Positions 45,935 to 56,380 of a DNA stretch of 64,000 bases are shown here, in pieces. The notes beneath the pieces were generated by a model that saw only the letters and a list, made by a program, of their open reading frames with translations, was not told the DNA's origin and searched no databases. This DNA is from Methylovulum miyakonense HT12. Lineage in GTDB: Bacteria; Pseudomonadota; Gammaproteobacteria; Methylococcales; Methylomonadaceae. Location of the stretch: assembly GCF_000384075.1 (NCBI RefSeq), contig NZ_KB913025.1, positions 2,061,551 to 2,125,550 of the forward strand, given 5' to 3'. The translations under genes and the position numbers were made by a program. Positions within the stretch are counted from its first letter, which is position 1; each line of letters opens with the position of its first letter.

Positions 45935-46908
45935 GCCAAATGCGGCAGGCCTTGCGCCAGGATGCTGGCGGCCATCCATAAGCCGATGGCGGTATAGACC
46001 AGCCTGGGCAACCATTCGGCGAACGCTTCGTCTTGCAACGCCAGGTTTTCGGCGTCTATTTCGGTAAAATGCAGTAAGGTTCCGGCCAGTTGGCCGCTGT
46101 GTTCGCCGCTCTTGATGATTTGCAAGGTGTTGGCTTTCATTAGCGCCACGCTTGCCAACGTTTCGGCAACACTCGAACCGGTTTCCATCATGGCCAAGGC
46201 TGGGGCAAATTGTTTTCTGAGCGGTGTGTTTTTGATGCTGGCGATGGCTTGCGGTAATGCCGTTGTGAAGGGCTGCCCCGCGTCCAGCAGCATTGCCAGC
46301 ATGAAGAAAAAGGTGTTTAGCTGGCGGTCAGTGACCCACTTTGCAATGGGCGGCACCCGTAATTGCAAGTGGTGCCATTCCGCCATGAGGTTCATTGAAG
46401 CCAAAATACGGGGCAGTTTTATCAGCAGCGTAATGCCTATCGCCATGGTCAGCAGTTGGCCGGCGCTTTCATAAAGGTACCTGCCCAAACTGATTTTTGC
46501 GGCCACTAATTGGGGGAGCGGTTGGACAAAAAAAGCCATGGCCAATATGAACGCTGGCAAATACAGGCGTGAGCGCATTTTTTGCTGGCGTTTCGCGACG
46601 CCGCTGTAATAATCCGCCAGTTTTTTGTAGAGTTCGGCCAGTTTGCCGCTATTTTCTGCCGCAGCAATCAAAACCCTATGGTTATCGTCAAAAAGGCCTG
46701 CCTTGAATCCCGCATCCGCTATTTTCTGGCCCGATTTTAACCGTGCCGGCATTGTGTCGAGGCGCTTGCGTAAGGTGGTGTCGTTTTTGGCGATCATGCC
46801 AAAAGCCTCCGCTGCCGGAAAGCCCGCTTTCTCGGTGTGGGCCAGTTGCAAAAACAACCGCGCGTGGCTTTCGGCGTCTAGTGCCGCGTGTCTGGTAGGT
46901 TTGGGCAT
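45931..46908 (-). CDS. Type II secretion system F-family (GspF/PilC-like) protein
   Basis: 325-residue inner-membrane protein with the duplicated GspF domain. The first copy is about 18-120 (LFLQLAHTEKAGFPAAEAFG, IAAAENSGKLAELYKKLADY); a helix (about 118-135) and a second helix (about 150-172) follow; the second copy is about 200-305 (FFFMLAMLLDAGQPFTTALP, IIKSGEHSGQLAGTLLHFTE); a last helix closes the protein. In secretion or pilus machines this protein contacts the assembly ATPase. No gspE/pilB or pilin gene is nearby, so its machine is unknown. A 155 bp gap separates it from the divergent thioesterase gene. Confidence 0.8.
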   Translation of the reverse strand: MPKPTRHAALDAESHARLFLQLAHTEKAGFPAAEAFGMIAKNDTTLRKRLDTMPARLKSGQKIADAGFKAGLFDDNHRVLIAAAENSGKLAELYKKLADYYSGVAKRQQKMRSRLYLPAFILAMAFFVQPLPQLVAAKISLGRYLYESAGQLLTMAIGITLLIKLPRILASMNLMAEWHHLQLRVPPIAKWVTDRQLNTFFFMLAMLLDAGQPFTTALPQAIASIKNTPLRKQFAPALAMMETGSSVAETLASVALMKANTLQIIKSGEHSGQLAGTLLHFTEIDAENLALQDEAFAEWLPRLVYTAIGLWMAASILAQGLPHLA

Positions 46909-47063
46909 AACGGCTGGCTAATAAAAAAGTAAAATTTCCTCCTGGTATTATTCACTAGAATTTGGGGGCCGGACAAAGGTTTTCGTAAATCAGGCATTAA
47001 TCCCGCCCTTGGGCGGATGCGTCAGGTAAAATACGGTTTTTATATAAATTAAAGTCACGCAGA

Positions 47064-47558
47064 ATGAGCAAACAAGAGAAAACCTTAACCATGACGGTGT
47101 TGATGACGCCGGACATGGCGAATTTTTCCGGCAATGTCCACGGCGGTTCTTTGTTGAAGCTGTTGGATCAGGTGGCTTATGCCTGTGCCGCGAAATATTG
47201 CAAGCAATATGTCGTTACGGCGGCGTTAGACCAGGTATTCTTCAAACAGCACGTCAATGTCGGCGAGTTGGTGACGTTTAATGCGCGGGTCAACCATGTC
47301 GGGCGTTCGTCAATGGAAATTGGCGTGAAAGTGGTGGCCGAGCATTTGCGCACTTATGAAAAAAGGCATACCACCTCATGTTATTTCACGATGGTCGCTA
47401 TTGATGAGCATGGCAAGTCGGTGGAAGTGCCCAGGTTGGAGCTAGAAACCGAAGAGGAAAGGCGCCTGTATGCGGCGGCGGAAATGCGCAAAAAATTACG
47501 CCAGGAAAGCTTGGAAAGAAGCCGGGCGTTAATGAATGACAGCGGGGATGACGAATAA
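47064..47558 (+). CDS. Acyl-CoA thioesterase (YciA/BACH hotdog family)
   Basis: 164 residues of the hotdog fold. MTVLMTPDMANFSGNVHGGS with the catalytic Asn/Asp region, LLKLLDQVAYACAAKYCKQY and VNVGELVTFNARVNHVGRSS are typical of medium- to long-chain acyl-CoA thioesterases of the YciA/Acot7 group. The C-terminal 25 residues are charged and helical. The stop codon is immediately followed by the parC GTG, so both are likely read from one mRNA. Confidence 0.87.
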   Translation: MSKQEKTLTMTVLMTPDMANFSGNVHGGSLLKLLDQVAYACAAKYCKQYVVTAALDQVFFKQHVNVGELVTFNARVNHVGRSSMEIGVKVVAEHLRTYEKRHTTSCYFTMVAIDEHGKSVEVPRLELETEEERRLYAAAEMRKKLRQESLERSRALMNDSGDDE

Positions 47559-49793
47559 GTGGCCTTACAAGAGAATTTTGAACAACTGCCGTTAAAGGAC
47601 TTTGCCGAGAAGGCGTATTTGGATTATTCCATGTACGTGATCCTTGACCGGGCCCTGCCAAGTTTGGCGGACGGCCTGAAACCCGTGCAGCGGCGTATTG
47701 TGTACGCCATGTCCGAGCTGGGGCTGAACGCCGCCGCCAAATACAAAAAGTCCGCGCGTACTGTCGGGGATGTGTTGGGTAAATACCATCCGCACGGCGA
47801 CTCGGCGTGTTACGAGGCGATGGTGCTGATGGCGCAGGATTTTTCTTACCGCTATCCGCTGATCGACGGGCAGGGCAACTGGGGCTCGCCCGATGATCCG
47901 AAATCCTTCGCCGCCATGCGTTACACCGAATCACGCCTGACCGCCTACGCGAACACCTTGCTCAGCGAATTGGAACAAGGCACGGTGGAATGGACGGACA
48001 ATTTTGACGGCACCTTGAAAGAGCCATCGTTGTTGCCCGCCAGGTTACCCAATATCCTGCTCAACGGCACGATGGGCATTGCCGTGGGCATGGCGACCGA
48101 CATCCCGCCGCATAACCTGCGCGAAGTGGCAAACGCTTGCATCGCCTTGCTGGATGATCCCGATAGCCCGCCGGAAATGGTGTTCCAGCACATCAAAGGC
48201 CCGGATTATCCGACTTCGGCCGAAATCATCACCTCGGCGGAAGACATCCAAAAAATCTACAACACGGGTGGCGGTTCGGTGAAGATGCGTGCCAAATACG
48301 AGCTGGAAGATGGCGTGATCGTCATCACCGCTTTGCCGCATCAAGTCTCCGGCAACAAATTGATGGAACAGATCGCCGCACAAATGCTGGCGAAAAAATT
48401 GCCGATGATTGAGGATTTGCGTGACGAGTCCGACCATGAAAACCCCACGCGCTTGCTGATCATCCCGAAAACCAAACGCGGCTTGGATGTGGATGCGGTC
48501 ATGTCGCATCTGTTCGCCACCACCGATTTGGAAAAAAGTTACCGCATCAACCTGAATATGATCGGCTTGGACGGCAGGCCGCAAGTGAAAAACTTGTATG
48601 GAATCCTCGTCGAATGGTTGTCGTTCCGTACCCAAACCGTGCGCCGCCGTTTGCAATTTAGGTTGGATAAAGTGCTGGCGCGCCTGCATATCCTTGATGG
48701 TTTATTGATAGCCTACCTGAATATTGACGAAGTCATCGCTATTATCCGCAACGAAGACAAACCCAAACCCGTGCTGATGGCACGTTTTGGCCTCAGCGAT
48801 GTGCAAGCCGAAGCGATTTTGGAATTGAAGCTGCGGCATTTGGCGAAATTGGAAGAGATGAAAATTCGCGGCGAACAAGATGAACTGGCGAAAGAGCGCG
48901 ACAGTCTGGAAAAAACCTTAGGCTCCGAACGCTTACTGAACCGCCTCATCAAAAAAGAATTGCAAGGCGATGCCGAGAAATACGGCGACGACCGCCGCTC
49001 GCCCATCGTCGAACGCGAAGCGGCACAAGCCTTGGATGCCGTCGCCCTGATCAGCAATGAGCCATTGACGGTGATCTTGTCGGAAAAAGGCTGGATCCGG
49101 GCGGCAAAAGGCCATGATATTGACGTGGCGGCCTTAGGTTACCGTTCCGGTGACAGCTTCCTTGACGCTATTAAATGCCGCTCCACCCAGCCAATCTATA
49201 TTTTTGATTCCACAGGCAAGGTTTACAGCACCTCTACGCATGATTTGCCGTCCGCCCGTACCCAAGGCGAACCCCTGACGGCAAGGCTGAATCCGTCGGC
49301 AGGCGCGTTGTTCACGCATTTGTTGGCAGGCAATCCAGATGACTGGATCGTGTTGGCCAGCGATTTTGGCCTAGGTTTTAAAGTGCAATTAAAAGAGTTG
49401 TTGACTAAAAACAAGGCCGGAAAAGCCGTGATAACCTTGGCGGATAAGGCAAGGTTACTGAAACCCGCTTTTGTCCAGAATGATTCGGATTTGCTGGCCG
49501 TGGCCACTTTACAAGGGCGGCTGTTGATTTTTCCCGTGGCGGATTTGCCGGCGTTGGCGCGCGGCAAGGGCAATAAGCTGGTGCAACTGACCACAAGCGA
49601 GGTGCAAAGCGGTAAGGACCGCTTGGTTGCGGCCCTTGTCCTGCCTGTAGGTTCAGCCTTGAAAGTGGTGTCAGGCAAGCAGTTCCTGACACTCAAGCCT
49701 GCCGATATAGCGCAGTATTCGGGCAAACGGGCGAATCGGGGCTCACATTTGCCGCGTGGTTTTCAGCGGGTGGATGGCTTGCTATTGGACTAG
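47559..49793 (+). CDS. parC: DNA topoisomerase IV subunit A
   Basis: Decatenating type II topoisomerase subunit. The 744 residues start with a GTG directly after the thioesterase stop: [20 protein letters not shown]. The catalytic Tyr122 lies in [16 protein letters not shown], and the quinolone region reads [17 protein letters not shown], with Ser82 and Glu86 (E. coli Ser80/Glu84) unaltered. The C-terminal domain is shorter than in GyrA and lacks a GyrA box, which separates it from the gyrA product 21 kb away. parE is not in the window. Confidence 0.97.
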   Translation: MALQENFEQLPLKDFAEKAYLDYSMYVILDRALPSLADGLKPVQRRIVYAMSELGLNAAAKYKKSARTVGDVLGKYHPHGDSACYEAMVLMAQDFSYRYPLIDGQGNWGSPDDPKSFAAMRYTESRLTAYANTLLSELEQGTVEWTDNFDGTLKEPSLLPARLPNILLNGTMGIAVGMATDIPPHNLREVANACIALLDDPDSPPEMVFQHIKGPDYPTSAEIITSAEDIQKIYNTGGGSVKMRAKYELEDGVIVITALPHQVSGNKLMEQIAAQMLAKKLPMIEDLRDESDHENPTRLLIIPKTKRGLDVDAVMSHLFATTDLEKSYRINLNMIGLDGRPQVKNLYGILVEWLSFRTQTVRRRLQFRLDKVLARLHILDGLLIAYLNIDEVIAIIRNEDKPKPVLMARFGLSDVQAEAILELKLRHLAKLEEMKIRGEQDELAKERDSLEKTLGSERLLNRLIKKELQGDAEKYGDDRRSPIVEREAAQALDAVALISNEPLTVILSEKGWIRAAKGHDIDVAALGYRSGDSFLDAIKCRSTQPIYIFDSTGKVYSTSTHDLPSARTQGEPLTARLNPSAGALFTHLLAGNPDDWIVLASDFGLGFKVQLKELLTKNKAGKAVITLADKARLLKPAFVQNDSDLLAVATLQGRLLIFPVADLPALARGKGNKLVQLTTSEVQSGKDRLVAALVLPVGSALKVVSGKQFLTLKPADIAQYSGKRANRGSHLPRGFQRVDGLLLD

Positions 49794-49812
49794 CGGGTTT
49801 TACGATGGGTAG

Positions 49813-49847
49813 GGCGTACAAAATAGAATTTTGTACGCCTCTTTTTT
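49813..49847. terminator. Intrinsic terminator after parC
   Basis: GGCGTACAAAAT (49813-49824), loop AGA, ATTTTGTACGCC (49828-49839), then TC and six T. The 12 bp stem is perfect. The leading A-rich half makes it usable from the opposite side for the convergent adh gene as well. Confidence 0.85.
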
Positions 49848-49899
49848 AAGCGGACAGCCATGCGGCGCGGCAGTGTGCGTGGCTTAGGGATAAATGCGT

Positions 49900-50952
49900 T
49901 TATCCTGCTTTTAGGCTTTGTAAATCAATCACAAACCGGTATTTCACATCGCTTTTCAAAACCCGCTGATAGGCTTCGTTAATTTGTTGGATGGGGATCA
50001 TTTCTATGTCAGAAGTGATGTTGTGCTTGGCGCAGAAATCCAGCATTTCTTGGGTTTCTTTTAAGCCGCCAATTAAAGAGCCTGCGATATTACGGCGTTT
50101 GAAAATCAAATTGCCGACAGAGGGCGAGGGATGTGGTTGGTCAGGCACACCGACTAGGCATAAAGTGCCATCGCGTTTGAGCAAGGCCGTGTAAGCATCG
50201 AGGTTATGCGGTGCGGCGACGGTGTTGAGGATAAAATCAAAGCTCAACGAATGGCGGGCCATTTCTTCAGGGTTTTTTGAAATCACCACGCTGTCCGCCC
50301 CTAGGCGTTTGGCATCGGCGATTTTGTCCGGCGAAGTTGTGAACAGCACCACTTCCGCGCCCAGCGCATGGGCGAATTTGACGGCCATGTGCCCCAAACC
50401 CCCTAAACCGACGACGCCGACTTTATCGCCAGCCCCAACTTGCCAGTGCATCAATGGCGAATAGGTGGTTATGCCTGCACATAACAGGGGGGCGGTGGCG
50501 GCCAGATTGAGGTTGGCGGCAATTTTTAAGACAAAATGTTGGTCAACAACGATGTTGTCGGAATAGCCGCCATAAGTGTTTCCGCCACTGTGCGGGTCAG
50601 GGCTGTTGTAAGTGAACACCGGATGGTCGCAATATTGCTCCAAATCCTCTTGGCATTCCGGGCAAGTGCGGCAGGAGCCGACTAGGCAGCCAACGCCGAC
50701 CGTATCACCGGCTTTAAACCGGGTCACGGCACTGCCGATATTGATGACTTTGCCGACAATTTCGTGTCCTGGCACCATCGGGAAGGAGGCATTGCCCCAT
50801 TCGTTACGGACTTGGTGGATGTCCGAATGGCAAACGCCGCAGTAGAGTATGTCGATATGGACATCGGTAGGTAGCAGTTCGCGGCGTTTGAACTGGAATG
50901 GCACCAAAGGTGAAGTGTGGGTGTGGGCTGCATAGCCTAGGCTGGGATACAT
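49900..50952 (-). CDS. NAD(P)-dependent zinc alcohol dehydrogenase (cinnamyl/YahK type)
   Basis: 350-residue medium-chain dehydrogenase that reduces aldehydes, probably with NADPH. Catalytic zinc ligands lie in ILYCGVCHSDIHQVRNEWGN and PGHEIVG; the structural zinc loop is VGSCRTCPECQEDLEQYCDH, and the Rossmann motif GVVGLGGLGHMAVKFAHALG. FTYNSPDPHSGGNTYGGYSD is typical of the YahK/AdhC branch. The ATG at 50950-50952 was chosen because it gives the family start MYPSLGYAA; the frame is open 33 codons further. Physiological substrate is not known from sequence. Confidence 0.9.
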   Translation of the reverse strand: MYPSLGYAAHTHTSPLVPFQFKRRELLPTDVHIDILYCGVCHSDIHQVRNEWGNASFPMVPGHEIVGKVINIGSAVTRFKAGDTVGVGCLVGSCRTCPECQEDLEQYCDHPVFTYNSPDPHSGGNTYGGYSDNIVVDQHFVLKIAANLNLAATAPLLCAGITTYSPLMHWQVGAGDKVGVVGLGGLGHMAVKFAHALGAEVVLFTTSPDKIADAKRLGADSVVISKNPEEMARHSLSFDFILNTVAAPHNLDAYTALLKRDGTLCLVGVPDQPHPSPSVGNLIFKRRNIAGSLIGGLKETQEMLDFCAKHNITSDIEMIPIQQINEAYQRVLKSDVKYRFVIDLQSLKAG

Positions 50953-50998
50953 GGTGGCTCCTATATCAGTTGGTTTGGTTGCAGGGTAGGGGGCAAGT

Positions 50999-51973
50999 CT
51001 AAATGTTGTTGGCAATAACAATCGCCCGTTTAGGGGCGGGCAGCCCCTCAATGGTCAATTGCGGATTGTCCGGGTCAAGGAAGTCTTGCAATGAATGGAA
51101 GCGCATCCATTCGGTGCTGCGTTGTTCATCGGTGCTGGTGACGGTGACATCCACCACACGGACATTAATAAAGCCACAACGTTGCAGCCAGCTCACCAAG
51201 GTGTCGCAACTGGGCAAAAACCAGACGTTGCGCATTTTTGCATAGCGGTCTTTGGGTAACAAGGTGTCACCCAAGCCGCCGTCTATCACCAGCGTTTCCA
51301 AGACCAATTCACCACCTTTTTGTAGGCAGGCTTTCAGTTCGAGCAGGTGCTCGATGGGTGATCGGCGGTGATACAGCACCCCCATGGAAAAAACGCTGTC
51401 AAACAGTTGCAGGTTGGGGGGGAGGTCTTCTATGCCCAAGGGCAGGACATAAACCGGGGCGGTACCGTGCAATTTTTTGACCACTTGGAATTGCATGACA
51501 TTCAGCAGCATCGGGTCTATGCCAACCACCATTTTCGCACCCGCCCCCAGCATCCGCCAGCAGTGATAACCATTGCCGCAACCGACATCTAGGACGCGGC
51601 GATAGGCGAGCGGCGTGATATGGTCTTGTAAGCGCCGCCATTTCCAATCGGAACGCCATTCGGTGTCAATATAAATGTCAAACAGTTGATAGGGGCCTTT
51701 ACGCCAAGGGTGCAAGGCTTTTAGCTGTTTTTCCAGTTCTTGCCGTTGCCATAATGTCAAATCCCCGGCGCAGCCTATTTGGATGGCATCGGCATTGAGT
51801 CGGATATGGCTATGCGGCAATTCAGGAATTGCATTGATGACGTTTTGCCACTTTACCAGATCCCCATGCTTGCTGGCATCGAATGCATCGGGTAGTTGCT
51901 GCGCCAGTGCCGCGGCCCAAGCTTCGGCTTTGGCTTCTTGCAGGTCATGGAATAAGGCTTGATAGTCTGGCAT
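50999..51973 (-). CDS. cmoB: tRNA U34 carboxymethyltransferase CmoB
   Basis: Transfers the carboxymethyl group of carboxy-SAM to 5-hydroxyuridine at tRNA position 34. The 324 residues match the family: LHPWRKGPYQLFDIYIDTEW, the SAM motif RRVLDVGCGNGYHCWRMLGA (about 131-150), GIDPMLLNVMQFQVVKKLHG, and FDSVFSMGVLYHRRSPIEHL. cmoA, the usual neighbour making carboxy-SAM, is not adjacent; it must be elsewhere in the genome. Confidence 0.95.
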   Translation of the reverse strand: MPDYQALFHDLQEAKAEAWAAALAQQLPDAFDASKHGDLVKWQNVINAIPELPHSHIRLNADAIQIGCAGDLTLWQRQELEKQLKALHPWRKGPYQLFDIYIDTEWRSDWKWRRLQDHITPLAYRRVLDVGCGNGYHCWRMLGAGAKMVVGIDPMLLNVMQFQVVKKLHGTAPVYVLPLGIEDLPPNLQLFDSVFSMGVLYHRRSPIEHLLELKACLQKGGELVLETLVIDGGLGDTLLPKDRYAKMRNVWFLPSCDTLVSWLQRCGFINVRVVDVTVTSTDEQRSTEWMRFHSLQDFLDPDNPQLTIEGLPAPKRAIVIANNI

Positions 51974-52000
51974 GACGGTTAACTATGGCGGGATTGTTCA

Positions 52001-52029
52001 AACTTTCAGGGCGTATGGCCCTGAAAGTT
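52001..52029 (-). terminator. Terminator-like hairpin after mlaC
   Basis: AACTTTCAGGGC (52001-52012) and GCCCTGAAAGTT (52018-52029) form a perfect 12 bp stem with a 5-nt loop between the mlaC stop and the cmoB start on the minus strand. Only a short T run follows. Confidence 0.55.
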
Positions 52030-52044
52030 TTAGGCGCTACGTAA

Positions 52045-52689
52045 TCAGGAATTTTTTTCGGGTTTTGCAGACAATGCTTCGATATTGCGTTTTGCCAAGC
52101 TGTCGATGACGGCATTCAACGAGCCTTTGGTTTGCATTTCGTTATTGAAGGTGGTGCGGTAGTTGGTGACCAAGCTTACGCCTTCAATCATGATGTCATA
52201 GGCTTTCCATTGGCCTTCATGCAACGCCATGCGGTAATCAATGGCGATAGGCTGCATGCCAGGTTGCAACACTTCCGTTTTGACGACCACTTTGGTCGCA
52301 CCAGATTCCATGTCCAGCGGCAAGAAGCGCACGGTCCATTCTTTAAACTCAACAAAAGCGCGGGAATAAGTCCTCACCAATAAGGTTTGGAATTCTTGTT
52401 TGAAACGGGCGCGTTCGTCAACGCTGGCCGTTTTCCATAATTTGCCCAGCACTAATGCGGCAATACGGTCAAAATCGACACGAGGGTAAATGACTTGGTT
52501 TACAAATTGGTTGATTTTGGCAAAATCCTTGGTGAAGCCTTTTTCCTGCATTTGGGATTGTAATTGTGCGGAAGCCGTTTCTATCGCCTGTTGCGGAGGC
52601 AACAAATCCGCCGCCATCAATCTGTCCAGGGGGGCAACCGTCAACAATAATGCCAATAACGTAAATAATATAGTGTGTTTAGCCTTCAT
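52045..52689 (-). CDS. mlaC: MlaC-family periplasmic phospholipid carrier
   Basis: 214 residues. A signal peptide (1-26, HTILFTLLALLLTVAPLDRL then MAA) leads to the MlaC/Ttg2D fold, which shuttles phospholipids between outer-membrane MlaA and the inner-membrane MlaFEDB complex. Typical are VIYPRVDFDRIAALVLGKLW, ERARFKQEFQTLLVRTYSRA and IAIDYRMALHEGQWKAYDIM followed by IEGVSLVTNYRTTF. None of the other mla genes is adjacent, so it is an orphan copy or belongs to a hopanoid/toluene-tolerance type relative. Confidence 0.85.
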   Translation of the reverse strand: MKAKHTILFTLLALLLTVAPLDRLMAADLLPPQQAIETASAQLQSQMQEKGFTKDFAKINQFVNQVIYPRVDFDRIAALVLGKLWKTASVDERARFKQEFQTLLVRTYSRAFVEFKEWTVRFLPLDMESGATKVVVKTEVLQPGMQPIAIDYRMALHEGQWKAYDIMIEGVSLVTNYRTTFNNEMQTKGSLNAVIDSLAKRNIEALSAKPEKNS

Positions 52690-52731
52690 AAAATCCTCTA
52701 AAATACAGCGTGAAAACTTAAGTCAATTTAA

Positions 52732-54613
<1,882 letters not shown>

Positions 54614-54617
<4 letters not shown>

Positions 54618-55123
54618 ATAGGGAATTATGGCTATTACGGCATGGTAAGGCCGAACACAACGGTGATATTGCAGACTTTGACCGTTGTTTGACCGCCAAA
54701 GGTGAGCGGGATGTCAAGCGCATGGGCTTATGGCTTAAACAAGAAGGGCTGTGCCCGGATATTTTGATTTCCTCACCAGCCAAGCGGGCTTTAGGTACTG
54801 CGGGCATTATTGCGGATACGCTGGGTTTGAAAAAACCGTCATTACAACAAGACGGGCGATTGTATTTCCAAGGCATTGTCGGCTTAAAAAAAGTGTTGGC
54901 GGATATTCCGGTATCGCCGGGGTGTGTGCTGTTAGTGGGGCATAACCCGGATTTTGAAGATCTTTTGGCTTATCTTGTTGGTATTGGCCACTTGCCCGCT
55001 AGTGCCGGGCCGATGATGCCTACCGCCGCGCTAGTGAGGTTGCATATGCCCGCGGACTGGAGCCACTTGCCCGCCAATTGTGCGCAGTTGCTTGCGATGA
55101 CCCACGCAAGCTCATTAAGTTGA
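54614..55123 (+). CDS. sixA: Phosphohistidine phosphatase SixA
   Basis: 169-residue histidine phosphatase of the small SixA branch that dephosphorylates phosphohistidine on phosphotransfer proteins such as PTS-Ntr components. The RHG motif LWLLRHGKAEHNGDIADFDR, LISSPAKRALGTAGIIADTL and the second His in VLLVGHNPDFEDLLAYLVG are complete. It overlaps aroE by 4 bp and is followed by the pstS promoter region. Confidence 0.9.
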
Positions 55124-55137
55124 AAGTAAGCGTTTGA

Positions 55138-55155
55138 TGGTCATATTCTTGTCAT
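55138..55155 (+). promoter_or_regulatory. Pho box upstream of pstS
   Basis: TGGTCATATTCTTGTCAT has two GTCAT half-sites exactly 11 bp apart, as in the PhoB consensus, and a third GTCA follows 10 bp later. It lies 70 bp before the pstS ATG. Phosphate-starvation activation of the operon by PhoB is expected. Confidence 0.75.
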
Positions 55156-55225
55156 ATAAAGTCAATATGCTGCACAGGTATTTATATAAAGTGTTAATGC
55201 ATATTAATTTACTAGAGAGTCGATA

Positions 55226-56206
55226 ATGAATTTATCTTTTAAGGCAAGGTCGCTGGTTTTGGCGATGGGTTTCGTATCGGCGCTGTTTGCCAGTGCCGTC
55301 AATGCTGTCCAATCGGTTGATGCGGGTGTTCCAGAATACCAAAAAGCCAGTGGTGTTTCGGGCAATTTGTCCAGTGTGGGTTCTGACACTTTGGCGAACC
55401 AAATGACATTGTGGGCGGAAGCGTTCAACCGCCTCTACCCTAATGTCAATATCCAAATCCAAGCCGCAGGATCGTCTACCGCACCACCTGCGTTGACGGA
55501 AGGCACGTCAAACCTCGGGCCTATGAGCCGTGAAATGAAAGATGACGAGCTTGAGGCTTTCGAAGGCAAATATGGTTATAAGCCGACCGCCATTCCAGTC
55601 GCCGTTGATGCCTTGGCGGTTTTTGTCAACAAAGATAATCCCATTAAAGGGTTGTCGATGGATCAAGTGGATGCCATTTTTTCATCAACCCGTAAATGTG
55701 GCCACGGCACCGATATTGCTACTTGGAGCGACGCGGGGGTGGCTAGCTGGAAAGGTAAAAGCATCCAGTTGTATGGGCGTAATTCAGTGTCCGGGACTTA
55801 TGGTTACTTTAAGGAACACGCTTTATGTAAAGGTGACTTCAAAAATAACGTGAACGAGCAGCCAGGTTCAGCCTCGGTCGTCCAATCAGTGACCACTTCG
55901 GTCAACGGCATCGGTTATGCCGGCCTAGGCTATGTCACTTCAGGCATTAAAGCCGTACCGTTGGCGAAAAAAGGCACTAAGGCATTTGTCGCCGCCACAC
56001 CGGAAAACGCCTTGGCTGGCAAATACCCGCTAGCCCGTTATTTGTATGTTTATGTCAACAAAAAACCTAACCAACCCTTGGCGCCATTAGAAAATGAATT
56101 TATAAAGATGGTGTTATCGAAAACGGGCCAGGAAGTTGTTATAAAGGACGGTTATATCCCTTTACCTGCCAAAGTGATCAAAAAGGTTTTGGCAACATTA
56201 AAATAA
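55226..56206 (+). CDS. pstS: Phosphate ABC transporter substrate-binding protein PstS
   Basis: Periplasmic phosphate binder. 326 residues with a Sec signal (1-26, [18 protein letters not shown]), then the phosphate-binding loops [39 protein letters not shown] and [19 protein letters not shown], and the C-terminal [20 protein letters not shown]. Full length. A hairpin separates it from pstC, which would let more PstS than permease be made. Confidence 0.95.
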   Translation: MNLSFKARSLVLAMGFVSALFASAVNAVQSVDAGVPEYQKASGVSGNLSSVGSDTLANQMTLWAEAFNRLYPNVNIQIQAAGSSTAPPALTEGTSNLGPMSREMKDDELEAFEGKYGYKPTAIPVAVDALAVFVNKDNPIKGLSMDQVDAIFSSTRKCGHGTDIATWSDAGVASWKGKSIQLYGRNSVSGTYGYFKEHALCKGDFKNNVNEQPGSASVVQSVTTSVNGIGYAGLGYVTSGIKAVPLAKKGTKAFVAATPENALAGKYPLARYLYVYVNKKPNQPLAPLENEFIKMVLSKTGQEVVIKDGYIPLPAKVIKKVLATLK

Positions 56207-56292
56207 TTGAAAGATCTGGCATATAATTAAGCTTACGATTTCAAAGACAATAGCTTTAGGTTGTTTTAAAATAAGGGCTAATGGAAAAAGGC

Positions 56293-56330
56293 GGCTGGGC
56301 TTTGTTTGACAAAGCGCCAGCCATTTTTTT
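56293..56330 (+). terminator. Attenuating hairpin between pstS and pstC
   Basis: GGCTGGGCTTTG (56293-56304), loop TTTGA, CAAAGCGCCAGCC (56310-56322) with one bulged base, then A and seven T. It has the form of an intrinsic terminator placed inside an operon, probably leaky, setting the PstS:PstC ratio. Confidence 0.75.
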
Positions 56331-56380
56331 ATGCCGTTTGTTATATCATTGTCACATTTTGTTCCTATAATCGTCATAAC

